Assembly: GCA_033816765.1 (NCBI GenBank)
Contig: CM066296.1
Location: 1 to 64,000, forward strand
Direction: 5' to 3'
DNA length: 64,000 nt
From: Nothopassalora personata
Taxonomy: Eukaryota; Ascomycota; Dothideomycetes; Mycosphaerellales; Mycosphaerellaceae
Below the pieces are notes generated by a model. That model was not told the DNA's origin and ran no database searches. It was given only the letters and a program-made list of their open reading frames with translations. The position numbers were made by a program, and so were the translations under genes. Of this stretch, positions 32,167 to 42,060 are shown piece after piece (position 1 is the stretch's first letter; each line of letters starts with the position of its first letter).

Positions 32167-35100
32167 ATGGAACTCAACTACTTCATCTGCACTCTCGGCC
32201 AAGCAGCACTCTATAACGAAGACTTTCGAAGTACTTTCTCCAACATCCCAGCTTTCCTCGAGAAGCAAGCAGAAGAACATGGAGAGCTCCCTGCAGTGGG
32301 CTTTTACTCTCTTGCTACGGATAAGGGGTGGAAGAGTCATGTCCTGAGTTTTCGGGATGTATGCCGAGGCTCTTGCGTTGTTGCAGAGGCGATTGAGGAT
32401 CAGGTGAAAATCTCGAATAAGCAGACGGTGGCGTTACTATGTCCCAGCTCGCCAGAGTTCTTGTTAACGTGGCTAGCGTTGATAAGATTGGAGCATGCCG
32501 TGCTGCTTGTTGCGCCGCAGTGTTCACCGAGCGCGGTGGCCGAGCTGTGTAAGCAGTGTGAGGTGCAACACCTGTTCTACGACGAGAGCTATGAGGCGTT
32601 GGCTACGAAGACTGTGGAGGCCTTGGCTGGGCTGAAGCTGCAGTGTTTGCCATTTGAACAGGGGACTGGAGCTTTTGAAGTGGTGAAGAAACTCCCGAGA
32701 GGTGATGTGATGGCGAAGGACATGTGCAAGGACGATGTGGCGTACCTCCACCACACTTCTGGAACTTCGACGGGCACACCCAAGCCGACACCACAGACGC
32801 ACCGCGTGGGAGTTGGGGTTTATGCGAGGTTCGATGGCTCGCGGAAAGCTACCTTTACAACCACGCCGCTCTATCATGGAGGTATTGCGGATCTCTTCAG
32901 GGCGTGGACCAGTAATGCTCTGATCTGGCTGTTTCCTGGTAAGGAGCTACCGATCACAGCGACCAATGTGGTCAAGTGTTTGGACACCGCTGAGGAGAGT
33001 CAGACGGTGCTAGTCAAGTACTTCTCTTCTGTGCCGTATGTGCTGCAGATGATGGCGTCGGATGAGAAGGGGCTACAGAAGCTGCAGGGCATGGATATTG
33101 TAGGGGTAGGCGGAGCAGCTTTGCCGGTTGAAGTTGGTGATGATCTGGTTCGGAAAGGGGTGAACCTGGTCTCGCGGTTCGGGAGCGCCGAGTGTGGGTT
33201 CCTTATGTCCTCACATCGGGACTATGCAAAGGACAAGGAGTGGCAGTATCTGCGGCCTAGTCAGGATGTCGAGCAATTAAAGTTCGAGGAACGAGACGGC
33301 GGTCTCCATGAGCTTGTCATTCTTCCAGGCTGGCCGCATATGTCGAAGACGAATCGAGACGACGGCTCCTTTGCAACAGCAGATTTGTTCAAACCTCATG
33401 CAGGCATACCTGATGCCTGGAGATACGACTCGCGGGCGGACGCTCAATTGACGTTGATTACTGGCAAGAAATTCGATCCATCTCCGTTGGAGGCCAGCAT
33501 TGCGGCATCATCAGAGTTGCTGGATGATGCCTTAATCTTTGGAAACGGCAAGCCATACCCTGGAGCTCTTCTGTTCAGGTCAGAAGCAGGTAAGGACTTG
33601 TCGGGGGACGATGTGGTAGCAAAGCTAGCGGCTACAGTCGAGAAGCTGAATCGTGATAGCCAGAGTCATGCACGAATACCACGGAATATGCTCATCCCGG
33701 TACCATATTCCGCGAGTACTCTCGAGAAGAGTAGCAAAGGAACGATACTGAGAAACAAAGCTGAAGAGCGGTATTCCGAGGTAATCGAAGAGGCGTATGA
33801 CAATGTCTCCGTCTCCAACGAAGATGTCGCAGATGAAAGAGTCATCAGCACGATTCAAAGCATCGTGGAGTCCATCGTCACGCCTGGTCATGGCTGCAAA
33901 AAGGAGCTTGGACCAGGGACGGACCTCTTTGCGTACGGTGTAGACTCTGTGGCGTGTGTACAGATCCGGCACGCTGTCTCCAGGCTTCTTCCGGACAATA
34001 GCCCCTCGCTACCACTTACAATAGTGCAAGACTCGGGCACGATACGACGACTATCTGAGCTAGTGCTGAACGCAAGACATGGGAAAGCAGCACCAACAGA
34101 GAGCGAAGACGATCAGACAAGGTTGGTGCAGGACTTTGTTGAGCAGTACAGCCAAATAGATACTACGAGAGGGACCAACACCGCTCAACTACCGCATACA
34201 CCACCGCGAAGTCCTGGCAACCGAGGCCTGACAATCGTCCTAACTGGACCGACCGGCTCACTTGGCAGCCATGTGCTCAGCCAGCTTCTAGCCTCGGCTG
34301 ACGTTGCGCATATCCATCTGCTCCTTCGAGGCGCCACCGAACATGCAGCCAAAGAGCGAATACGAAAAGCTCTGTCCTCGCGAAAGCTAAAGATCCCGGC
34401 AGACTTCGACGGAAAAACAAGCATACACACCTGCACCCTCTCTGAGCCCCAACTAGGACTGGCGAGCGAAACTTATGCCAAGCTGGTCAGAAATGTGGAT
34501 GTGATATATCACCTAGCTTGGGCTGTCGACTTCACTTTGTCGTTACGGGGCTTTACGCAGCATTTTTCTGGATTGCAGGCGCTTTTGGGTCTGTCGCTCG
34601 CGCATTCTGAAGTTGCTGGTTCTGAGGGAGGCCCTGCTCAGCTCGTCTTCTGCTCAAGTACAGCCTCTGTGGCTTCGTTTCCGGAGCTGAACCCAGGGAC
34701 AGCAATACCTGAGACGGTACTGGATGATCCTGCGGTGTCAGGACCTATTGGCTACTCACTTTCAAAGTGGGTGGCTGAGAACATCTGCCTTGGTGCTCCG
34801 AAGTCGCATCCCGAGCTGAATGGCCTTGTGAGTGTGGTAAGAGTAGGACAGCTTAGCGGTGATACTGTTCACGGCATCTGGAATGCGAGCGAAGCGTATC
34901 CGCTCATGTTGAGCAGCGTCAAGGTTACGGGATGTCTTCCGGATCTTCCTCATGAAAGTGTCGCTTGGCTACCGGTGGATCTGGCTGCGAGAGCGTTCTT
35001 GGACCTGCTCCCTGCGAAAGATCAAGCACTGGACGCCAATTCGGGAGCGGCTGGTGTCAATGTGTACCATGTGCTCAGCTCAGACACGACTACAACGTGG

Positions 35101-35415
35101 AAGATGCTCCTGGCGTGGCTGCAGAAAGACACGAATTTCAAGATCGTGTCAGCTAGGGAATGGCTTGGCGAATTGGAAGCCTTGCAGTCATCGAAGGATG
35201 AGACCCAGAGAAGTCACCCTAGCCTCAAGCTCCTGGACTTTTGGAAGAAGGCGTACAGTACAGATGCTGGTGCTAGTGACACTGACGGTGAGAGCGTCAC
35301 TACCTACGAGCACAGTCAGACCAAGAAAGCCATGCCATCGCTAGAGGCTCTGAGACGAGTCGACGAGCAGTATGCTCGAAAACTCAACGCCTGGGTCCAG
35401 GAGCATGTCGGCTGA
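32167..35415 (+). CDS. Stand-alone A-T-R reductase (NRPS-like carboxylate reductase, 1082 aa)
   Basis: Predicted to activate a carboxylic acid as adenylate, load it on a phosphopantetheine arm and release it by NAD(P)H reduction to an aldehyde or alcohol. The adenylation domain spans about 25-530, with the P-loop TSGTSTGTPKP at about 197-207 and the terminal catalytic Lys in SSKGTILR at about 524. The thiolation domain is at about 545-625, with its attachment Ser in GVDSV at about 594. The reductase is an extended SDR from about 685, with TGPTGSLGSH at about 689-698 and YSLSK at about 862-866. There is no condensation or thioesterase domain. Start MELNYF at 32167 is preferred over the upstream in-frame ATG at 32056 because it begins at the family-like N-terminus. 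It lies 411 bp after the cyclase in the same direction. Substrate not readable; a mycosporine or its amino acid is the contextual guess. Confidence 0.9.
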   Translation: MELNYFICTLGQAALYNEDFRSTFSNIPAFLEKQAEEHGELPAVGFYSLATDKGWKSHVLSFRDVCRGSCVVAEAIEDQVKISNKQTVALLCPSSPEFLLTWLALIRLEHAVLLVAPQCSPSAVAELCKQCEVQHLFYDESYEALATKTVEALAGLKLQCLPFEQGTGAFEVVKKLPRGDVMAKDMCKDDVAYLHHTSGTSTGTPKPTPQTHRVGVGVYARFDGSRKATFTTTPLYHGGIADLFRAWTSNALIWLFPGKELPITATNVVKCLDTAEESQTVLVKYFSSVPYVLQMMASDEKGLQKLQGMDIVGVGGAALPVEVGDDLVRKGVNLVSRFGSAECGFLMSSHRDYAKDKEWQYLRPSQDVEQLKFEERDGGLHELVILPGWPHMSKTNRDDGSFATADLFKPHAGIPDAWRYDSRADAQLTLITGKKFDPSPLEASIAASSELLDDALIFGNGKPYPGALLFRSEAGKDLSGDDVVAKLAATVEKLNRDSQSHARIPRNMLIPVPYSASTLEKSSKGTILRNKAEERYSEVIEEAYDNVSVSNEDVADERVISTIQSIVESIVTPGHGCKKELGPGTDLFAYGVDSVACVQIRHAVSRLLPDNSPSLPLTIVQDSGTIRRLSELVLNARHGKAAPTESEDDQTRLVQDFVEQYSQIDTTRGTNTAQLPHTPPRSPGNRGLTIVLTGPTGSLGSHVLSQLLASADVAHIHLLLRGATEHAAKERIRKALSSRKLKIPADFDGKTSIHTCTLSEPQLGLASETYAKLVRNVDVIYHLAWAVDFTLSLRGFTQHFSGLQALLGLSLAHSEVAGSEGGPAQLVFCSSTASVASFPELNPGTAIPETVLDDPAVSGPIGYSLSKWVAENICLGAPKSHPELNGLVSVVRVGQLSGDTVHGIWNASEAYPLMLSSVKVTGCLPDLPHESVAWLPVDLAARAFLDLLPAKDQALDANSGAAGVNVYHVLSSDTTTTWKMLLAWLQKDTNFKIVSAREWLGELEALQSSKDETQRSHPSLKLLDFWKKAYSTDAGASDTDGESVTTYEHSQTKKAMPSLEALRRVDEQYARKLNAWVQEHVG

Positions 35416-36602
35416 TGATGTTATAGCGCTTACTGGCTCTCCTGCTGCTCGTCGACCTGCTCTCTTTCAAAATTCTCTAACATCATCGTTGCCGTCTTCG
35501 TCAAGCTATTCAAGCGTAATGTCAGCAACTTCCTAATGGGCAATTTGATGCATGAACCCTATCCTGGCGCCTCCTTCACCCGCCGCCCTGAGCAATTCAT
35601 GCGGAATGACGGCGAGACACTCGCAATAGAAGACGAAGACCCTCGTTAAACATGGCAGAAATTCATCGCGTCCCACGTACTGCACTGACGTGCTCAGTGG
35701 ACGTTGTGACGTCTCTGGGAGGTCCAGACCGAGACCTGCCGGTGGTTTGCATATGGGTATTTCGGGACCATGCTGTCGAAGCCTAACACCTTCATTCTTG
35801 GAGGTAATGTGCGCCTGAGTAATGCCACAAGGTCTTCTGTAGTTGTGTCTGCGTGATAAGAGTCCATCGCGAACGGGAAGAATGGGGGGGGAAATTTGCA
35901 GGTTACGGAGTGTGGTGAAGCGTGAAAGCTCCCAGCCAGACCACTCCTTGTCCTTTGGCCGCAGGTCAGGCTAGGTCAGATCGAGGACCTTGAGAGTATT
36001 GCCAGCGACTGCCTCCAACATGGGAATAAAGACAGCTTCATCTGCTGCTGAGAATGGTGTCAAGTCAACGCAGTGTATCCTCAAGATTGTAAGTCTCGTG
36101 GAGTGGTGAGTGAGGCAACTCATACTTGCTAGAGTGAAGCCACATCTTTCGATATCCGAACTCCCGGAGCTTGGGATGAGGCAGGTGATCTTCTGGCACA
36201 TCCACGAATAGCGATAGGCAGACCCAGGATAACCTGATCCGGGTCAAGGTGGGGTGGTTGTCGAAGAGAGTGGCGTCGGCGGTGGTCAGTGGGTACATCG
36301 TGCGCGACGTGTCGTCTTGGGCAATGAAGAGCAAGACTAGCCTTCGTCATAACGTGGCATAACGGATGGTTGGCAGTGGAAAGAAGATCGCCCCAGCAAT
36401 CCACAACATGCAACAATACGACCGTAACAGAACCGAGAGCCCACTCCCAATTCTTCAGCACCCCCTGCCTCTTCACCAAAGCATTTCACCGTTCACACGT
36501 CTTCTTGCCAACATGTCGAAGAACCTTTTTCATCTTGCTGTACAATCAGACTTCCCAGGATATTCATTGTCCAGCTTATGCACAGATTGGCCAGAGCAAT
36601 GA
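35416..36602. other. Degenerate stretch with an LRR-like fragment
   Basis: No intact gene. On the minus strand at about 35971-36334, two frames together resemble the end of a fungal F-box/leucine-rich protein: one has TLTRIRLSWVCLSL and LPHPKLREFGYRKMWLHSSKYELPHSPL, the other LTILRIHCVDLTPF and GNTLKVLDLT. They are in different phases and the region between has no adequate intron, so this looks like a frameshifted remnant. Confidence 0.35.
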
Positions 36603-37058
36603 ATGGCACACAGGGCAGTTGGCGAAAGTCGCCACTATGAAACGATAGTTTTCGGTGCGGGTATAGCTGGTCTGGCGACTGCGTCGCGACTTTTCGAGCA
36701 TCCGCGGTATAGAGAGAAGAACAAGCTACTGGTCCTTGAGGCACGAGATTAGATTGGCGGCCGTATTAAGGCTGTAGACGTCAATGGTCATCGACTTGAC
36801 ACTAGAGCCAACTGGATACATGGCACCGCTACAAAGAACGAGCCCAATCCGCTAATGAGTAATTTGCCACACAAGGAATTCAAGGAGCTCTCAGGCACGG
36901 TATGTTTCAAGCCTGCCGATGATGGCATACTGCACAAAGAAGCACCTGATGGCTGGGTCGATGTCAGCTTTACCAGAGCTTTGGATGAGGCTTACCTCAG
37001 CAAGCTCAGACGCTTCTCCTCGGCTCGGCACCCTTTAGCTCCGTTTAGCACGGTTTAG
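36603..37058 (+). pseudogene. Truncated FAD amine oxidase N-terminus
   Basis: The reading frame starts MAHRAVGE and has the FAD-binding motif VFGAGIAGLATASRL (GxGxxG), then LLVLEARD, an in-frame TAG at 36750-36752, and IGGRIKAVDVNGHRLDT, NWIHG, as in the flavin-containing monoamine/polyamine oxidase family. After about 140 residues the similarity ends, at about 37.0 kb, where the RIP-mutated repeat block begins. Full proteins of the family are about 500 residues, so roughly 70% is missing. The internal stop plus truncation make it a pseudogene, probably cut by transposon insertion or a rearrangement. Confidence 0.8.
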
Positions 37059-37557
37059 CACCGTTTAGCCAATCGGGTGATTCCCCCCTAGCGAGCCTTG
37101 GCGAAGCGTCTAAGATCGAATAGGGCGTGTTTTAGTGTACCTTATTTTAATATAGCCTTACTACTAGATTTTACGACGTAATAATAACTTACTACTACCT
37201 CTAAACGAGCTCTTATAGATTTAAATAAGAGCGCCGATAGTAGAGATTACGAGGGCATTAACATCGAGATTATACGGTAGCGCGTTATATACGAAGTATA
37301 TCCTCGAATATAAAATCTAATATCGCCTACCTCGATTAAATATCGTCTACCGGCCGAGTAGAGTATACTACACCTCTATAACTACTTTTATTCGATACGC
37401 GAGGGTAAATAAGTAAGATTTACCTATAGTAAAAGCCCTATACTATAGCGAGTTAGCGCGTTAAGACCTAAAATAAGTTAAATATATACCTATTAAGTCT
37501 ATTATATAGCGCGCAATTGCCTATCGTGTCGTATACTATACTATAAGGACCGTAAGG

Positions 37558-37739
37558 CTATAAGGGGATGTCGTAATATATAGTACGCCTACGATCTTCC
37601 GCTCGTAGATAAACTAAAGCTTACTTTCTTCTATAGACGCTATACGCGTCTCCTAGTATACGTATACGCGTTACGTGCGGTATGCTAAGCCGGGTATAGC
37701 CGTATTATATATAAGGGTTAGCTATAGGCTACCCTTATA
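37558..37739 (-). repeat. 3' LTR of the chromovirus relic
   Basis: Aligns by eye along its length to the LTRs at 50575 and 57071, with many transition differences; the ends (TATAAGGGG and CCCTTATA) are eroded forms of TGTTAAGGGG and CCCCTTACA. Confidence 0.75.
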
Positions 37740-38159
37740 ACTACCTCGACTTCTAGGACGAGCTACCCTTAGCTCGCCGCTTCGGGAGGATTCTATATAA
37801 GTAATCTATCTACTTCTCGTAGGTTCCGTTACTATACGACCCGCCTACGGGTATCGTACGTGTCGTTATCTAGGTATAGTTAGGTAAAGTTATAGTTACC
37901 GGGTTAACTAACTCGAGGGTTTAAGAAGCGTACCCTCTCCCTCCTTTTCCTTCTTTTTTCTTATACTACGTTCTCGTAGCGTACTATACCCGTACTACTA
38001 GCGATCTACTAGCTCCTCGCTAGCGACTACCTAGTAACCCGCTAGTACTACTATAGCTTTAGACGAAGCTATCTAAGACTAGCTCCGCTAGGAGGCCCTT
38101 ATAGGAGGCCTATTAGTACTACTAATACTATTACTAGTACTACTACTATAGATGTCTAG

Positions 38160-39381
38160 CGCGCTTAGCGTACTAGATACGCTAGCGAAGCGTAAGTTTA
38201 GCGTACTAGGGCCGTAGACCCCTAAGTTATTACTAGCTAGGCGCCTAGGTATAGACATTAAGATATATATACGGTACCTCCTATACTTTGTAACTAGTAA
38301 GTATTTGCTACGCTCTTCGCTTACGATGCGCTTACTAATAGTATAGTAGACGAGTAGAATACGTATAATAGTATTACTACCGGCGAGTTACTTAAGAAGT
38401 GTAGTGTTAGGAACCGCTGTACGTTATCACAACTCGGGCTTGGATCTTTGCAGGGATGTCTCAATCAGTTATGAAGGTAGTGGTTCCAAACAGTATATGG
38501 TGTATACTTTAAATGAGTTGAGCACGAGGCTCCTATCTACTCGTAAAGAAGCGTCGTCTATATAGTGCCATGTCTTGGCGTGATCTGTCCTGCTCTGCCC
38601 TGAGCGAGTCTGATCAACTGATCAAGAGTGATCAGGACCGATCAGTCCTGATCGCTCTGTCACGTGACTCCCCAGGCATCCATGTCTGCAGCTTCGTCTG
38701 GTTTCCTGCTCCGTTGTCCAACCATTTGCACCGATAACACTGTTCCGTAACATGTAGGCGCTATAGAGATAATAGGTACCCCTACGTTAGTAATACTAGC
38801 GTCGCTATTACGTAGATAGTAGCTCGCCTACGTACTGTACCGCTCGCGCCTAGCGCAATAAGCTTATTTAGGGGCTTAGTAACCCTATTACTAAGTAGGA
38901 GTAGGACGCTCTAGACTAGTAGTACGAGGTCTACGCCTAGCTAGGCGAGTAGATCTTAGAGGTAAGTACTACGCCTCGCTAGCGCTTCCTACGCTCGCCG
39001 CGTACGGCGTACGGTCGCTCCCTATATAAATCGGCTAACCTCCTCCTAGGCTAAGAGGTAGTTTAGTACCTATAAGAATAAGCGTATAGGCGATACCCGC
39101 GTACGGTTCGCCGGCGCCTTTACTACTACTACCCCCTCCTCCGCCGCCGCTACTACGTCCGTAGTTCTATAGTAAGAGTAGAATAGGGCCCTTAATAGGC
39201 TCTTTAAGCTCGGCCGTACTATAAGTAATATACGTGTCGTATACGCGTCCTATACTAACCGTATTTATAGTTCCTATAGGCTAGAAATATTAATACTACT
39301 ACGGCCGATAGGGCCTTCTTACTACTAGCCCTACGGGGCGAGTATAATAAGGAGGATAATAAGGATAATAATAACGAGTAA
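38160..39381 (+). pseudogene. Relic copy of the retrotransposon antisense gene
   Basis: Homologous to the plus-strand gene at 51073-52010. Exon 2 starts at 38350 (TTGELLKKC is recognisable) and is split by the solo LTR at 38405-38752, resuming at 38758 and ending at 38961. Exon 3 is 39050-39220 (171 nt, with the KLGRT end) and exon 4 is 39271-39381 (111 nt). Splice sites match those of the better copy: intron 1 38297-38349 (GTAAGT, TTACTAAT, TAG), intron 2 38962-39049 (GTAAGT, GGCTAAC, TAG), intron 3 39221-39270 (donor mutated to ATAAGT, branch TACTAAC, acceptor TAG). Exon 3 and exon 4 lengths differ between copies but stay multiples of three. Several TAG codons and the insertion make this copy dead. 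The exon 1 start is uncertain. Confidence 0.7.
38405..38752. repeat. Un-RIPed 348-bp solo LTR with 5-bp target duplication
   Basis: Starts TGTTAGGAAC and ends GTTCCGTAACA, with TGTAG directly before (38400-38404) and after (38753-38757). The related copy near 51420 shows the empty site, with the flanks joining across one copy of the duplicated bases. CA/TG content is normal, so it arrived after the surrounding RIP or was never duplicated enough to trigger it. It contains TATA-like motifs and a cluster of TGATCA/GATCAG motifs at about 38605-38665. A TIR element of this size cannot be fully excluded, but TG...CA ends and a 5-bp duplication fit an LTR. Its parent element is not in this window. 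Confidence 0.8.
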
Positions 39382-39889
39382 TCGCGCACTCTACGTATAT
39401 TAGCCGCCTACTACGCGCCTATCTTTTATCTACGTAGCGCCGTAGCGCGCCTATAAAAGTTTGTTTTAAAATAAATACTCTTCTCTCTACTTTTCTCTCT
39501 CCTTACCTCCCTCTCTAATGTTATTACTATTGGGGGTGTTTACTTAACTAAGTAAGCGAGCCTTTTAGTCCGATAGAGTATACTAAGGATTAGTATCTTA
39601 TATATAGGTTATAGCTAATTTTACTATTCGGGGTAGAGGCTACCGTTAATATAGATACTGTCGGATAGGCCCCCCCGTATTATTAGTAAAAAGAGGAGGT
39701 TATGTCTAAAGGGTAAGGTCCTTATATCCGGCTACCGAAGGGTTAAGGCCTAAATATATAACCTATACCCTTACTTCGGCGCCTTATACGGCCTTCGTAG
39801 ACACCTTATATTCGACTACTATACGCGTAGCCTTTACGGATCCTTCCGCCGGCTTATACCGTCTTCGCGGACGCCTTATATTCGGCTAC

Positions 39890-40320
39890 TATACGCGTAG
39901 CATTCGCGAGTCCTTATACTAGCTCCTAGCTATTATACTCTTCTAGCCAGCCCTTCTATCGTACTAGGTACTATACCTTACCCTTATACTTACGCTTTCC
40001 TAGTACTACCTCTACTTTATATTCCCCGTCCTTATTAGCGAGGGCTATAGTACCTCTATCCTTCTCGCTACCCGCGTACGGCTCGAGGAGGGATATATAG
40101 AATATATTATAAATTCTTAAGTTAGCTAGTAGTACTAGGCAGTACGCCTACGAACCGATAGTATCGATAATACGGTACGATCTAATAAACTTCGGACCTA
40201 TCTTCTTCTTCGGTAATACTAACCTTAGGTTCTTCGTAGATAATAAGACTATGTCGCCTACGTAATAGCTCTTAGCCTTATAAGTCTGATTATAGTATAT
40301 TATAAACCTTATTCGATAAC
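39890..40320 (-). pseudogene. Pol C-terminus with chromodomain, relic
   Basis: Minus-strand translation gives a chromodomain-like stretch in about 39.90-40.07 kb matching the copy at about 52.17-52.32 kb, followed upstream by the GPY-type region (to about 40.3 kb). Stops are mostly TAG. Confidence 0.65.
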
Positions 40321-40522
40321 TACCTCTATTTAAGACTAGTTACGTTACTCGGATTAGGCTTCTTTAGAGAGTAGTTAGACAATAGGGTAAGGCAGGTAAT
40401 TTACTAAGGAAATAGTCGTATCCTAGTTAGTAAGGTTATAACATAAGTTAAACGCCTCGAAGCTATAAGGGTTTCTTAGCGTTCCTAAATACAAAGGAGA
40501 CTCTTAGTCTACAATTCTTAGA

Positions 40523-40621
40523 TTACTAAGTTACTAGTAAGCAAGTAACCTCGAGTTACTAAGTTACTAGTAAGCGAGTAATCTCGAATTACTAAGTTAC
40601 TAGTAAGCGAGTAATCTCGTA
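40523..40621. repeat. Three tandem copies of a 33-bp unit
   Basis: Units at 40523-40555, 40556-40588 and 40589-40621, each starting TTACTAAGTTACTAGTAAGC. The unit is itself rich in the palindromic pieces TTACTAGTAA. Differences between units are transitions. There is no spacer diversity, so it is not a CRISPR-like array. Confidence 0.95.
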
Positions 40622-40767
40622 CGGCGCACGTAATCCGGTTTATCTAATCGACTACGTCTACCGTCGCGGCTTTTATCTAATCCGTAATACTATTCCCCTT
40701 CTAGTCTAGCTTCGTCCCGAAGCTTATATAAGATAATATAGTAGCCCCTTATCGTAGACTAGTAACG

Positions 40768-41270
40768 ATGTCTTCTTCTTCCTCTAAAAATCGCCTTCGG
40801 TTAGTAAAGGAAATTAATAAACACGGCCGTCTAGTAGATCTTGCTTACAATTATTGTTTCTGTAATAGGCTTTCCTACGTTACTATAGAGGGGAATTTTC
40901 GTACACGGTATTTGGAGTACGTTCGTCGTAGGCGTAAGTATATAAATCTATCCTAGGAGTCTCTTAATAAGACTCGCGAGGAGTATCGGAAGAAGGTCGA
41001 GAAAGACGAGGAGGATCTTACGGAAGTCCTAGCGCGGCTAATACGGGACAAGGCTATACTTCGCTAAGCGGAGGAGCGCGCGTAAGAAGGCGCTTTACTT
41101 AGAGGCCGAAATAGAGGCTTCTAGTAAGATCGAGGATGTTAATTGTCCTACCGCGGATGTAACCGTTAGCCTATCTCCTATAGTATAGTCCTCTATCGAT
41201 TTTATTAATAACGCGATTGATTTTTCTATTCCCTCTAGTTCTACCGGGTAGCTATATAAGTCCTATTTCT
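40768..41270 (+). pseudogene. Relic of a fungal transposon-associated zinc-knuckle/coiled-coil protein
   Basis: The frame begins MSSSSSKNRLRLVKEINKHG and continues past a TAG (40954-40956) into a charged helical stretch (EEYRKKVEKDEEDL, ARLIRDKAILR). A region with Cys residues and several Tyr at expected Cys positions (RYLEYVRRRRKY) fits TGC/TGT to TAC/TAT mutation. I recall this pattern from small proteins encoded in many fungal repeat elements. Its relation to the outer gypsy element that follows is unclear. Confidence 0.5.
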
Positions 41271-41770
41271 TAGGAATTGTTAGAATTTTTATTAACAGTT
41301 TCGTAGGTTTCTTTCTAGTTCCTAGGTATTTTCTAATTTATTGTATTCTTTCTATTTAATAAGGTATCGCTAACCTCTCTTATCTAGGATTTTTTTAACT
41401 TTGAATTTATTTTCTACTTCTAGCTCGAAATAGAAGCTTTCCTAGTAAGGTGTTTTAGCGTCTACGGGTTCTAACTTAGAAATGTAGAAGACTAGTATTA
41501 ACGACTAATAGGTTATGTTAACCTTAGGTTTAGAGGGGGGGGGGTCCCTTAGGTCTAACTTGCCCCAATTTCATTTAGGTTTGATTAGACATTTAGGCAA
41601 GCTAGTAGGACCTAGTATAGCTATTAAGATATATAATGCGCAGCTAAGCATTGTAAGCGTAGCATTAAGGCATCAATTTAATTTATACCTCTCGAGTAGA
41701 GGGTATAGGGGTTTAGGTCCGCTAATCCTCTTGTTTTATCTAGCTACTGCGCTAGTCGTTACGTAACCTG

Positions 41771-41796
41771 ATTTCACGGTCCCGGGACCGGCAAAT
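41771..41796. repeat. 26-bp palindrome, diverged copy
   Basis: Central CGGTCCCGGGACCG is perfect and the right arm GGCAAAT is un-RIPed; the left arm reads ATTTCAC. Flanking bases resemble, in inverted orientation, those of the copy at 62094. Confidence 0.8.
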
Positions 41797-41936
41797 ACCT
41801 CTACTTACATAAGCGCCGCTCCACACTACTACAACTCGGATAGGCCTACATAGGGTAGTTAGTAGACATTATTTTAGTAGTCAATAAGGGGGGTTGTTAA
41901 GTGTACACCCGGTGGCGTGTTAGCATCTAGTTTATA

Positions 41937-42060
41937 AGGTTAAAATCACGGTTTAAGGTCTAAGGTTCACGGTTAAGGTTATTACTTAAGGTTAAGGTTT
42001 AAGGTTAAGGTTTACGGTTAAGGTCGACTAAGGTCGAAAACACTTAAGGTCTAAGGTATT
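41937..42060 (+). repeat. Degenerate AAGGTT repeat array
   Basis: About a dozen AAGGTT/AAGGTC hexamers, irregularly spaced, in the untranslated region ahead of the outer gypsy gag. It does not match the TTAGGG telomere repeat. Confidence 0.75.

Larger units (their letters stand above)
37558..40320 (-). mobile_element. RIP-mutated chromovirus relic (3' part)
   Basis: A 3' fragment of the same family as the element at 50575-57267, same orientation. It has a 3' LTR copy at about 37558-37739 (matching GGATGTCG, TAGTACGCCTACGA and GGGTTAGCTA), the antisense gene, then the pol C-terminus with a chromodomain near 39.9-40.07 kb. Similarity fades at about 40.3 kb, before integrase, so it is truncated. 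It is much more heavily mutated than its relative. Confidence 0.8.

Noticed and set aside
40523..40621. CRISPR-like array
   Set aside because: Units are contiguous with no spacers, and the genome is eukaryotic.
41515..41766. 83-codon plus-strand ORF before the first palindrome
   Set aside because: Lies in the mutated repeat block, no family resemblance, and open by chance between TAG stops.
41897..41940. TGTTAAGTGTACACCC as the left LTR start of the outer gypsy element
   Set aside because: I could not find a matching right LTR or a target duplication, so the LTRs were left undefined.
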